A DNA stretch of 25,462 bases from Balamuthia mandrillaris (taxonomy: Eukaryota > Discosea > Longamoebia > Balamuthiidae): contig JAVKOQ010000586.1 of NCBI GenBank assembly GCA_031835245.1, forward strand, positions 1 through 25,462. Reading direction: 5' to 3'. A model generated the notes under the pieces. That model was not told where the DNA came from and made no database searches. It saw nothing but the letters and a program-made list of their open reading frames with translations. A program made the translations under genes and the position numbers. Below are positions 1 to 12,277 of this stretch, in pieces; position 1 is the first letter of the stretch; every line of letters begins with the position of its first letter.

Positions 1-620
1 CTTTCCTCATCCCATGGATATCCTTTCTTTCTGGCCCACTTCAACATCTCCAGCTGGCCACCACTTGCCGCGTGGGCGCTCGTTTCCGGGTCCCAAACAT
101 GGCCATGGTCCAATCCCCATAGCATCACCTCCATCAATCCCCCTTCCGCTGCTGAATAGAAGGAGGCAGGGCTCAACAGGAAGCCATGTTCATGAGCCCA
201 GTCAAGCACTTCCAAGTGTGTGCTGTGCACTTCGATGTCCTTCTTCTCAGTATAATGGTTGGCAAATAACCACTTCACCATGTCTAGGTACCCCCTGTGT
301 GCTGCCCACCAGAAAGCGAACTTGTCCCAAGGACACCCGTTCTCAAGTGCCCATTTCAGCACTTCAAACTGACCCTGTGCTGCTGACGAGTAACAGGTTG
401 CCTTGTCCATGGTATATCCATTCCTCACAGCCCATTGCAACAGCTCCAACCTGCTGCACATCACCCGAACAGAGAGTTTCAGCCTGAGGGATGGCAAAGT
501 GCAAGCAAACCAGCGGCGGCAGGTCCTGGCCGCAATCGCAACCATGGATTCAGGTAACATGCCCAATATGTGGCACAGCACTTCGTCGGGGATGCGTTCT
601 TCCACCAAACAAGCCGAGTC
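1..620 (-). CDS. F-box / ankyrin-type repeat protein, partial (C-terminus beyond window edge)
   Basis: The minus strand is open from about 620 to the window start. It begins with an F-box-like segment (RIPDEVLCHILGMLP, then an A-R-T-C-R-R-W core). It continues with degenerate ankyrin-type units of the form 'LKWALENGCPWD', about 25-35 residues each, with recurrent A-A/G, LKW and hydrophobic positions. F-box proteins with such repeats usually act as substrate adaptors in SCF ubiquitin ligases; that role is inferred from the family. No ATG lies between the upstream in-frame stop and the F-box. I therefore infer a first exon at 794-696 (ATG then a Lys/Gln-rich stretch of 33 codons), spliced from a GTGTGT donor to the AG before 620 in phase 0. 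That splice is weakly supported. The architecture is common in protists and in giant viruses of amoebae, but the neighbours here are ordinary host genes. The repeats are clear; the 5' end is not. Confidence 0.75.
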
Positions 621-850
621 CTTCCCAAGTGAATGAAAAGATGGTCAGGTCAGGTCACTTGAAAAAAAAAAAGGAAGAGTACGTGCCTTACACACTGCCA
701 GTTTTTGTTTTTTGCTACCCTCTTGCTGTTGGTAAGCCTCTTTTTCTCCATCTTGGTCCTGCTGCTTTCGTCGTTTTGCCGAGGCGTCCCACATCGTTGC
801 TGTGTGCTTCGGTCTCTCTTCTTTTGCTTCTTGTTTTACCTTTAAAAACG

Positions 851-1045
851 TTGCAGGTGCCGGGATTCGAACTGTTGTAACATTTCAAAAAAATTGCGCT
901 TGGTGGGCTTCGAACTTGGGAAGGGTTGCTTCCACCAAAAATTTAGGAAAGTTGCACTTGGTGGGCTTCGAACTTGGCAACGTTGCTTCTACAAAAAAAA
1001 ATTGGAAAAATTGTGCTCGGTGGGATTCGAACTGGAGGCAAAAAC
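851..1045 (-). repeat. Tandem cluster of four tRNA-like B-box (T-arm) repeats
   Basis: Four copies of a roughly 25-bp unit occur with TTCGAA cores at 866, 909, 967 and 1026 (spacing 43, 58 and 59 bp). On the minus strand each reads AGTTCGAAKCCC followed by CACC or GGCACC, close to the Pol III B-box/T-arm consensus GGTTCGANNCC. Three of the four are followed by T runs of the kind that end Pol III transcripts. No complete tRNA fits: the units are too short and I find no anticodon arm or acceptor 5' strand. The second unit also contains TTGGTGG...CCACCAA terminal complementarity and an inner GGAAG...CTTCC hairpin. The cluster lies between the divergent F-box and NIPSNAP genes. It could be remnants of tRNA genes, a tRNA-derived short repeat, or a TFIIIC-binding boundary. 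Confidence 0.6.
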
Positions 1046-1065
1046 AAAAAAAAAAAGAAAGAAAG

Positions 1066-2336
1066 ATGAGGAGCAACGCAACAACGCTGCTCTCTTGGTC
1101 TTCTTCGTTTGCTCTGCGTGGTGCCCAGCGCAGTGTTGGCCCATTGCGCAAGGGTGGCGTGTGGTCGGCCAGGAGAGGAGCAACCCTGGGCGACGGAGGA
1201 AGAAGGGAGCTGTCGTTTTCTGGCTTTTGCCGCTTTGATGATCAACAACAACAACACCAGGCAGGGGAAGGCCGCCTTCCCGAACAGGAGGTTGGACAGG
1301 AGGAGCAGCCCCCATCGGTGTACGAGCTGAGGACGTACACCCTGAACCCAAAGGACTACCCGTCCTTCCTTGCCCTCACCAACGAACAGATCGGGCTGAG
1401 AATGTCTCACTCGAAACTTGTTGGCTACTTCACCACCGAAATCGGTGGCATTAATGTTCGTGGCTTTTGTTTTCTCTTCTTCTTCTTCTTCTTCTTGTTC
1501 TTCTTCTTCTTCTTCTTCTTCTTGTTCTTCTTCTTCTTCTTCTTCTCTTCCTTTCCTCTCTTCTCTCTCTCCTCCCTTCTCTTCCGCTCTCACCTCCCTC
1601 CTAACTTTCTCTAACATAAATTCTCTGATGTAGGAGGTAGTTCATTTATGGGAGTACAATGGTATGTTCTTCTTCTGCTTCTTCTTGTTCTTTTTCATGT
1701 TCTTGTTCTTCTGCTTCTTCATCTTCTTCTTCTGCTTTGCTTTCTCCTCCTTCTTCTTGTAAGTAAATGGTAACAATGGAGCATAGACCTTTCCCACAGA
1801 CAACGAGTGCGAGAGGCATTGGGCAAGGACGTCACCTGGAACGAAAACTACATGGCCAAGATGAGGCCCATGCTCCAAAAACAGGAGAACATGCTGCTGG
1901 AGCCGCTTTCCATAGCGCTCAAGGCTCCTCTTGCTCGGGACACTACCGCCTCGCCTCCTCCTCCTCGCTCCGTGTATGAGCTCACGGTCCAAAAGGTTCG
2001 AGCTGAAATCCCCAACGAGATCATCGAATAGTAAGTCTTTTCTTTCTCTTTGGTTTGTTTTGTGTTTTGTTTCATGCTTGTAACAAAATAAACCTGGCTA
2101 GCCTGCTGCGCGCGACAGAAATGACCAACCCAGTGGGAGCGTGGGCCAGTCAGATAGGAAAGATCTATCGCCTGGTGCTTCTTCACCAGTTCGAAGACTT
2201 TGACCAAATGCAGTTAGAGCAGCTGACCACACGCGACAACAAAGAATTTCGCCTGCTGCTGAAACATGTGCTGCCTTACATCGTGGAAGAAGAGACCAAA
2301 CTCATACTTCCAACTCCGTTCTCTCCTCTTCAGTAA
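1066..2336 (+). CDS. NIPSNAP family protein, probably mitochondrial
   Basis: Four exons (1066-1455, 1634-1661, 1787-2030, 2102-2336) join in consistent phases to 298 residues. The N-terminus is rich in Arg, Ser and Ala with few acids, as in a mitochondrial presequence. The ATG at 1066 is chosen over the longer open frame upstream because that frame runs through the B-box repeats. The first NIPSNAP domain begins at VYELRTYTLNPKDY, continues with HSKLVGYFTTEIGGIN, and runs across the two splices into VVHLWEYN and SHRQRVREALGKDVTW. A second, poorer half follows and ends in the family-typical PTPFSPLQ. NIPSNAP proteins are small alpha-beta barrel proteins of mitochondria linked to mitophagy and vesicle functions; no enzymatic role is assigned. 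The pyrimidine-rich introns hold TTC repeats. The last exon ends 50 bp from the stop of the convergent transporter gene. Confidence 0.9.
1475..1550 (+). repeat. (TTC)n microsatellite in NIPSNAP intron 1
   Basis: An almost pure TTC array with two GTTC interruptions fills the 5' half of intron 1. It makes the sense strand strongly pyrimidine-rich. A second, more degraded array of the same kind fills intron 2 from about 1664 to 1760. Confidence 0.9.
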
Positions 2337-2386
2337 TCTGTTTGCAAGGTTTGCCGTTCTGTTGTTTTATTTTTTTTTTTTTTGCT

Positions 2387-5986
<3,600 letters not shown>

Positions 5987-6471
5987 TCTTTCTCTCTTTG
6001 CTGTTGTTCTTCTGTCGGATCGGATAGGATGGAAGAAGAGGGCCTTGGTTCGTTGACGTCTGACTTTTCCTCTTTTTGTTTAATTTAGCTCTAAAACAAT
6101 CCATTAATTGGAATTTTTGGGGTTTAATCTATCTGAAATTACCATTTTAAGGGTGTCGACGTAAATATTTTACCATTTTAGTTCAAAGCCATGATAATTC
6201 TCGAAATTTTTTGTGAAAGTCGATAATCTGATCAATCGATTCATAATATTCGATTGTGTTGATATAAAGAGATAATTATTGGTAGATTGGTAAAACTTTA
6301 TTTATTCTTTAATAACTTTTGGTCGCCTAAATTACTTTTTCATTCGCTTTTTTTTGTTGAACAGAAGTACCAAACGCTTCTCCTTCCTCCTCTTCTTCTT
6401 CGTCTTCCTTTTCTTCTCGTCCCCGTTTTTTTTTTTTTTGATCTGTTTGCTTTCTTCCGATACAATAAGGA
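5987..6471. other. AT-rich divergent intergenic region (probable shared promoter)
   Basis: These 485 bp separate the ATGs of the minus-strand transporter and the plus-strand CRAL-TRIO gene. The middle part (about 6060-6350) is markedly AT-rich, unlike either flank. The end next to the CRAL-TRIO gene is a pyrimidine run. I see no convincing ORF or RNA gene. The divergent arrangement implies that the promoters of both genes lie here; no specific element is certain. Confidence 0.6.
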
Positions 6472-7051
6472 ATGAAAAAGCAAACCACCGAAACCTCTTC
6501 ATCGGAGAGCAACGACAAAAGCAAGCTGGAGCAGTACCATGTTCCGGGAGACGAACCTCCTTTGCAACTCTTGGATGAGGAACGCCGACAAAAGATTGAC
6601 GAGTTCCGAAAGTTTGTTGAGGTCCGTTCGATTATTTTTTTTCGTTATTTTTTTAAAAAACGGGATTGTAATCTTTGCTTGTAACATAACACATAAAAGG
6701 AGGAGATCGAAATGACGAAAGCGCAACAAAAGTGGGTGACGGACAGCCTGTTATATAGGTACCTTCGCGCCAGGAACTGGAAATTTGCGGACGCCAAAGA
6801 CATGTTGGCCAACACTCTTCAGGTGGATGGGGTTTACTTCTTTATGTTTTTTTTTTGTTTTTTTTTTCTATTTTCTTTTATAGTTTTTTTTTATCTTGTT
6901 TTTATTTCGTTCTCTTCTTTCTTTTTTTTTTTTGGGTTCGTTTCCTCAGTTCTTTCTGCTTTTGTTCTTCATCGTTCTTTCCGGTTTACTCTTCTTTCTT
7001 TCTTTTTCTTTATTTTTTTTCTCACCGTTACCCGCTTGCTCTCTCTCTCTC

Positions 7052-7095
<44 letters not shown>

Positions 7096-8151
7096 CTTCT
7101 TTCAACAAAAACAAAAGTGGAGAGAAGAATACAAGCCACATAAGATCAAAGCCAAAGAGGTGGAGAGCAACATTCGAAGAGGCCAACTGTACCACTATAA
7201 GCATGACAAGTTTGGACGCCCCGCCCTTTACGTGAAGGTCAACACCGACCATGACCCTCACTCTACTGAACAAAAGTTCAAGTTTATGATTCACGCTCAG
7301 GAGAATGCCATTCGGGTTTGATCTTGTTCTTCTTCTTCTTCTTCTTCTTGTTCTTCTTCTTCTTCTTGTTCTTGTTCCTGTTCTTCTTCTTGGAGAACTT
7401 TTCTTCTGCTTCTTCTTCTTGCTCTTGCTCTTATTCTTATTCTTTGTTATGCTTATTTTTTTTTTAAAAGCACATGGACGAAGAGAATGGAGTTGAGAAG
7501 ATGATCTGGTTAGTGGCTTGCAAAGGATACAGTTACAAACATAACGGTTGCTTCTTCCTTCCTTCTTCATGTCTTCTTCCTCATTCGTCTTTCTTCTGCC
7601 TTTGTGTTTCTTCATTCCCCTTTCTTGCTTCAAAACAACGAAACCAACCAAACAAACAAAAAACAGGAGAAGTAGGTTTTGCTCGGGAGTTGATCTCCAT
7701 TCTGGCCAACCACTATCCGGAGCGTTTGGGCGTTCTCTTTCTCTACGATGCTCCATTCGTCTTTCGCGCCTTCTGGAAGCTCGTCGCGCCCTGGATCGAC
7801 CGAACGACGTTGAAGAAGGTTCAGTTTATGCCGAGCGGGGAGAGCGAGCGGCGCAAAATGATGGAGCAGTACTTTGACTTGAAGGACCTTAGAAAGGAGT
7901 TTGGCGGGGATGACGAGTTTTGCTTCGATGCGGATGAGTACATTGCCGCTATAACAAAGCTGGAAGAGGAGGAAGAGGCAGAGAAAGAAAGGGAGGAAGC
8001 AGAAGAAGAAGATGGAGAGAAGGAGGAAAAGAAGCAAGACGAGAAGGAGGGCGGCGAGGAGAAGAAAGATAAGAGGAAAAAGAAAGAGAAGAAAGCAAAG
8101 AAAGAAAAGCGCAGTTGCAGCAGCGGCAGTGAAGAACAAAAGGAAGAGTAA
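6472..8151 (+). CDS. CRAL-TRIO (Sec14-like) lipid-transfer domain protein
   Basis: Five exons (6472-6621, 6700-6822, 7118-7315, 7471-7546, 7667-8151) join to 343 residues. The CRAL-TRIO N-terminal helix bundle is seen in LLYRYLRARNWKFADAKDML and WREEYKPHKI. The lipid-binding domain follows: GRPALYVKVN, KMIWLVACKGYSYKHNG, then FARELISILANHYPERLGVL, LYDAPFVFRAFWKLVAPWID and TTLKKVQFM. These are the order and spacing of Sec14 proteins, which bind or exchange phosphatidylinositol and other lipids at membranes; the ligand here is unknown. After the domain comes a tail of about 60 residues made almost only of Glu, Lys, Asp and Arg with a Ser/Gly end, probably disordered. The first exon is hydrophilic. 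Introns carry CT and TTC arrays. An AATAAA signal lies directly after the stop, at 8152. Confidence 0.92.
7039..7098 (+). repeat. (CT)n microsatellite in CRAL-TRIO intron 2
   Basis: A CT run with one CTCG interruption ends about 20 bp before the acceptor of exon 3 and forms part of its polypyrimidine tract. A TTC/GTTC array similarly fills intron 3 (about 7324-7440). Confidence 0.9.
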
Positions 8152-8266
8152 AATAAACAATTATTCTCCTCTCTGAGCAAATAATCACAACAAAAAAACT
8201 TTTCTATCGAAAAGTTACAATAAAATCTTGCCGCAATATTAATTCTATCAAAGAGAACAAAAAATT

Positions 8267-8338
8267 TGGTTCCGGCGACTGTTGATCTCGCGACCTTGAG
8301 CGTGTTAGGCTCACGTGCTACCGTTGCACCACGGAACC
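8267..8338 (-). tRNA. tRNA-Val (AAC), copy 1, with one T-stem mismatch
   Basis: The minus strand folds as a cloverleaf. The acceptor stem is GGTTCCG/CGGAACC, the D arm GTGC-AACGGTA-GCAC, and the anticodon arm TGAGC-CTAACAC-GCTCA with anticodon AAC. The T arm is GCGAG-ATCAACA-GTCGC. The discriminator base is A, and a run of T follows as a Pol III terminator. No intron is present. The T stem has a G-G mismatch at its loop-closing pair, whereas the second copy at 16241 has a perfect stem. This copy may therefore be weakened or a pseudogene. It lies in the opposite orientation to the adjacent lyase-glycosyltransferase copy A. Confidence 0.85.
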
Positions 8339-8368
8339 GCGCTGATATTCAGCTTTTTGTTTTAGAGA

Positions 8369-8374
8369 TATAAA
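8369..8374 (+). promoter_or_regulatory. Possible TATA box of copy A
   Basis: A TATAAA hexamer in a GC-mixed context lies 87 bp upstream of the ATG at 8456 and between that gene and the tRNA gene. It is only a motif match. Confidence 0.3.
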
Positions 8375-8455
8375 GAAAGCGCAGTTCATTTTTTTTTTTG
8401 GGTGGCAACAAAATGCAGAGCGTAACGCAAGAGCAAAGTAAGAAAGAACGGAAAG

Positions 8456-10684
8456 ATGTTTGTCATGTTGCGGCCGGGCACTAACCGACGTTTGTTTTAC
8501 ACCCTCTTGGCATGTCTTGCCTTGCTACCCCTGCTCTTTCTTTGGAACGGGACCTTCTTCGCCTCTTCCTCTTCTTTTTCTCCTTTTTCTCCTTCTTCTT
8601 CTGCTTCTTCCCTCTCAAACGGCAATGCGACACGGTTGGAGCTGCAAGAAAACTATCCTGGCAGCTGTCACCTTGATCCCTTCATGAAGGTGGACAACGT
8701 CCTTGCAGGCTACACCGCCAGCGGCTATGTTCACAGTGACCAGCCTCACCAAGCCCGTTTCCAATGGAAAGTTCACGCCGCTGAAACGCAAAGCCACACT
8801 TTGGAGCTGCGCTATTCTTCCTCTCTTTCCCAAGCTCTTTCTTTTTCCCTTCTCCTCAACTGGAGACCGGTTTCTCAGCTGCACATGGAAGCCACGCACT
8901 CCTCCTGGCGGACCGTCTTGCTCTCCGCAACTTTGCAAACGGGTGTCAACAGCCTCGTCCTCCACGCCTCCAGCGAGAACAAGACCCAACAGGACCTTTC
9001 TGGCTTCCTCATCGACAGCCTCACCATCCACCCCCACAACCAACCATCTCTTCCTCTTCCTCTTCCTCTTCCTCTTCTTCTTCCGGTGGAGTGCCACAAC
9101 AACCAACGGGTGGCGATGCTTCAACCCAACCCTCGATGCGTGGCGGGGGCAGTCTTTCGAGACGAGACAGTGGACTGCGGAGGGGCTCGTGTGGGGATCT
9201 CCTGCACGGGCGACCAAGAGGACCAACCGGCGGTCATCACCCTGCAGAACGCCTCCTTGAAGAACCTCCGCCTGGCAGCAGACGGAGGGGCGGACGGCAT
9301 CCATTGCGACAGCGGGGATTGCACCCTGGAGAACGTGGTGTGGGAGGACATCTGCGAGGATGCGGCCACGCAAGCGGCGGAAGGGGGGACCATGACCATC
9401 AAAGGAGGATGGGCGTTCAACGGGAAAGGCGGGTGGGGAGACCGCCCGGACAAGATCTTCCAACACAACTCCAAGAACAGCAAGGTCATTGTGACGGGAG
9501 GCTTCACCGCCAAAGGACACAATGGTGCTCTTTACAGGTCCTGTGGGAACTGCATGGACAACGGAGGACCTCGTTTTGCACACATCGAGGATGTGAGGGT
9601 GGAGGGGATGGTCCAGCGGGTGGCAGGTGTAAACTGGAACTACGGAGACAAGGCCACCATTCGAAACATGGTCATGCAACAAGAGGATCATCCGGCTTGC
9701 TTTGAATACTTTGGGGTGGACAAGACCTTGGTGGACGGGAAGAATGAGGGACAACGATGGATGACGAAGGTGTGCGATGTCTCACCAGGGGACGTGAAGA
9801 CGTTGGACACCATTCATGTGGTGGTGGCAGTGAACAAGGAATACCAGGCGGGGTTGTTGGCATTGCTTCGCTCCATCGGGAAGAACACCCCTCACCCACA
9901 AGCCGTCATGGTGCACGTCATCCTGTGCAACAAGAAGGATGGGGAAGGAGGGGAGGATGCCCTGTGGGCTGTGGGCCAAGAGATTCTGTGCGAAGGATGT
10001 CCTCCGGTGGAGGTGACAGTGTTCCACTTGGAGAAGAGCATCAAGGAGAAGCTGAACAACAAGTACCGCGAGGAGCTGAACGAGGAGAGCAACTACGCTC
10101 GTCTGTTCTTGCATGTGTTGTTCCCTTCCTTGAAGAAAGTCATTTGGTTGGACAGCGACACCTTGGCCTTGGGAGACCTGCGTGAGCTCTGGCACACCCC
10201 GATGAACGGGGAGGACACATCCCTGGCGGCCGTTCCTCAAGCAGACAAACCACTGAAAAGTGCAGTGAACAATGCTCGGGTGAAAGAGCTGTTCAAGAGT
10301 CGGTACGGAAAGAAACGGTACGACTCCGAGGAAGCAACGTACAATGCAGGGGTGTTCATGGCAGACCTGGAAAAGTGGCGGAGCAGGAAGGTGGAGGAGG
10401 AGTTCCTTTGGTGGATTGAGCAGAGGAACAAAGAGGAGGACCTCTGGATGTTTGCCACACAACCTCTTCTCATCGTGGTGTTTCACGGCCAATGGCAACA
10501 GCTCGGACAAGAATGGAACGTCATTGACCTGGGATGGAGGAATGATGTCTCAGAGGAGAGCATCCAGTCGGCAAAGGTGCTGCATTGGAATGGAGAGCGG
10601 AAGCCCTGGCTGCCTTCTGCTTTTGAGGAATACAAGAAGATATGGGATGAGTATTATGTGCACTATAAAACAATATCGCATTAG
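8456..10684 (+). CDS. Copy A: membrane-anchored CBM35-like / PL3 pectate lyase / GT8 glycosyltransferase fusion
   Basis: One intronless frame of 742 residues; alignment with copy B suggests that the start may instead be the ATG at 8465. Residues 13-30 form a signal anchor, followed by a Ser-rich stem. Residues 62-195 resemble a CBM35/CBM6 beta-sandwich (GYTASGYV, ...LELRYSS, ...LQTGVNSLVLH). After a (Leu-Pro)n linker, residues 211-450 match PL3 pectate lyase: DGIHC (280-284), CTLENVVWEDICEDAAT with C300-E301-D302, DKIFQHNS and LYRSCGNC (359-366). Residues 453-735 are GT8: IHVVVAVNKEY, the metal-binding DSD at 566-568, YNAGVFMADLEKWR and HWNGERKPW at 710-718, the GAUT-like HxxGxxKPW. By family, PL3 cleaves pectate by beta-elimination and GAUT-like GT8 enzymes transfer galacturonate or other sugars. 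Golgi location and joint action are inferred. The domain calls are strong; activity is untested. Confidence 0.93.
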   Translation: MFVMLRPGTNRRLFYTLLACLALLPLLFLWNGTFFASSSSFSPFSPSSSASSLSNGNATRLELQENYPGSCHLDPFMKVDNVLAGYTASGYVHSDQPHQARFQWKVHAAETQSHTLELRYSSSLSQALSFSLLLNWRPVSQLHMEATHSSWRTVLLSATLQTGVNSLVLHASSENKTQQDLSGFLIDSLTIHPHNQPSLPLPLPLPLLLPVECHNNQRVAMLQPNPRCVAGAVFRDETVDCGGARVGISCTGDQEDQPAVITLQNASLKNLRLAADGGADGIHCDSGDCTLENVVWEDICEDAATQAAEGGTMTIKGGWAFNGKGGWGDRPDKIFQHNSKNSKVIVTGGFTAKGHNGALYRSCGNCMDNGGPRFAHIEDVRVEGMVQRVAGVNWNYGDKATIRNMVMQQEDHPACFEYFGVDKTLVDGKNEGQRWMTKVCDVSPGDVKTLDTIHVVVAVNKEYQAGLLALLRSIGKNTPHPQAVMVHVILCNKKDGEGGEDALWAVGQEILCEGCPPVEVTVFHLEKSIKEKLNNKYREELNEESNYARLFLHVLFPSLKKVIWLDSDTLALGDLRELWHTPMNGEDTSLAAVPQADKPLKSAVNNARVKELFKSRYGKKRYDSEEATYNAGVFMADLEKWRSRKVEEEFLWWIEQRNKEEDLWMFATQPLLIVVFHGQWQQLGQEWNVIDLGWRNDVSEESIQSAKVLHWNGERKPWLPSAFEEYKKIWDEYYVHYKTISH
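9050..9076 (+). repeat. (CTTCCT)n coding microsatellite, copy A linker
   Basis: In-frame hexanucleotide repeat encoding Leu-Pro pairs between the CBM-like and lyase domains. Copy B carries three more units (18 bp) at the same site. Confidence 0.9.
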
Positions 10685-10795
10685 CGTATGAACAATGAAT
10701 GGTGCAACAAAGGAAGCGGCACAGCCAATTCCCTTCACTCCCCAGCACGTCCTCATCGCTCGCTTAACGGAGAAAGACCCACCGCTGAACTGCAA

Positions 10796-10834
10796 GAGAG
10801 GGAGCGTTTGTTCCTCGTCCAAACGCTCCCTCTC
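10796..10834. repeat. Perfect 15-bp inverted repeat (hairpin) downstream of copy A
   Basis: GAGAGGGAGCGTTTG at 10796-10810 is exactly reverse-complemented at 10820-10834, with a 9-nt loop. It lies 112 bp after the stop codon of copy A, probably in the 3' UTR. I see no corresponding hairpin after copy B. It could be an mRNA 3' structure, a small RNA precursor, or a remnant of a short mobile element. Confidence 0.8.
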
Positions 10835-11400
10835 AGACGCCCTTCCGATAGCACAGCACTTACGTGGCGTAAAACAACCAACAAAGACCTTTTCCCGTCG
10901 TTCTCTGCTTCTTTGTTGTTTTTCTGTGTTTTTTTTTTCTTTTCTATTTGCTGTTGTTGCATGAAACTAGTTTTGCTTTCATTTGTTTTCATCTCCGGAA
11001 CGAGCACCCAGACAGTCACAACTTTTACCACACACACCCGAAGTCCAGCTTCGTACGACGCTGCGTTCTATCGTCGAATGCGAGGACAATGATGCATTGT
11101 TTTCCCGGTTGTCTGTTTCCATTGGAAAGGGCATTCCTTCTTGAATTCCTTCTCTGGACACCACTTTCCCTTGCGCTACTCCCGTGGCCCTCTTCTCCCG
11201 CTATTCCTCTTCAACCAGCACGCTCATCCAATGGCCTCACAAGCAGTTGCTGCTCCGGTCAAAACCAACCAAGCCTCTTTGGTAAAAAAAAAATGCTTTC
11301 TTACTGTTCTGTTAAAGCAATATTGCTCGTAGAGCTTCTCGTGAACCACCCTATCGACCTTGGAATCTCCTTATGTTCCAGAGAGTTGGGATGTGGGTGA

Positions 11401-11802
11401 AGAAGTTCTCGTCTTTGGCCATGTGTTGGGGGGAAACAAGCATCCACTTTTTCTGAGCAAGAGGCAATGGGACACGTCGGTGACCACTCGGGCCAAGTCG
11501 ATCCCACTGGTCGATCCTTCCTTTGCGGCCTTGGCCTCAGCAATGACATGGCAGCGATGCATCCAGGAATTGTTGGCGATCGTTGGGCTGACCTCATCAA
11601 CACGAACCACAACGCCAAACGCCAACGGCAAGCTATAACAACAACGGCCACCACAACAAACAATCCATTGGGAGGTGGAAACAATCACCATGGCAATGAC
11701 AACAATATCGACGAGGATGTTTTTGAAACCCTTCTTCGACGATGTTGGACGCTCACGAAGCTGCATGACCCAGAAATAAAAAAAAAATCTCAGAGGGGTT
11801 AG
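11401..11802 (+). other. Open frame of unknown status, Asn/Gly-rich C-terminal part
   Basis: The frame is open for 133 codons after a stop, with its first ATG at 11467. It has GC-rich third positions in the first half, then a Thr/Asn/Gly-rich low-complexity stretch, then an amphipathic end (DVFETLLRRCWTLTKLHD) before the stop. An overlapping frame at 11360-11638 is also open and looks equally protein-like (WDVGEEVLVFGHVLGG). No family is recognised. It may be a terminal exon of an unrecognised gene, a decayed gene, or chance. Confidence 0.25.
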
Positions 11803-12052
11803 CCCCCTTTAGTGGCGCCCACTATTGTGCTCTGCTCGACTGCGTGTTTTTTTTTTCTTTGTTTAAAATACAATATGTCTGATTTTCGATAGGTGGTTTG
11901 AATTTTACTCTCTTTGTGAATTCATTTTTTGCCGACAAAAATTCGATAAAAATAACCAGAAAAAATTGAATATATTAAAAAAAACGGTAAAAAAATTTTT
12001 CTGGTTCTGGAAATTTGTCGACAACCAACCAACTGCTACGCGAAAGAGAGCG

Positions 12053-12242
12053 ATGGAAGAGGAGGCGGCCAGCGCGACGGCTCACGAGGCCACCCCTGCC
12101 GCAGCTGCTACTTCTGCCGAGGAAACGTCCTCCGGTGAGGCTGCACCAACTGGACTTGTTGCCAAGACCGTTATTTACTGTGGAGGTGTGTGTGTGTGTT
12201 TTCTTATTCTATTCCTAAGCTTCCACTGTGACCAGCCAATCC

Positions 12243-12277
<35 letters not shown>

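Larger units (their letters stand above)
10685..12052. other. Intergenic region between copy A and DENR, with unresolved open stretches
   Basis: This 1.37-kb spacer holds the hairpin at 10796-10834, several T-rich runs and an AT-rich end before the DENR start. The middle (about 11230-11800) has coding-like composition. One frame reads ATG, then ASQAVAAPVKTNQASL at about 11231, ahead of a GTAAAA donor-like site. Overlapping open frames follow at 11360-11638 and 11401-11802. I could not join them into a consistent gene and recognise no family. Confidence 0.5.

Noticed and set aside
1-620. F-box/ankyrin gene as a piece of an inserted giant virus
   Set aside because: The repeat style is shared by viruses and protists. 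The neighbours are ordinary spliced host genes with no viral hallmark genes.
802-1614. Upstream extension of the NIPSNAP frame through the B-box repeats to 802
   Set aside because: The extension repeats the translated B-box motif and would hide the presequence. The ATG at 1066 gives a normal mitochondrial-type start.
8615-9754. Long minus-strand frame (379 aa) opposite copy A, and its 385-aa twin opposite copy B (14056-15213)
   Set aside because: It is antisense to an intact domain-bearing gene. The openness follows from GC-rich codon bias, and the product has no recognisable domain.
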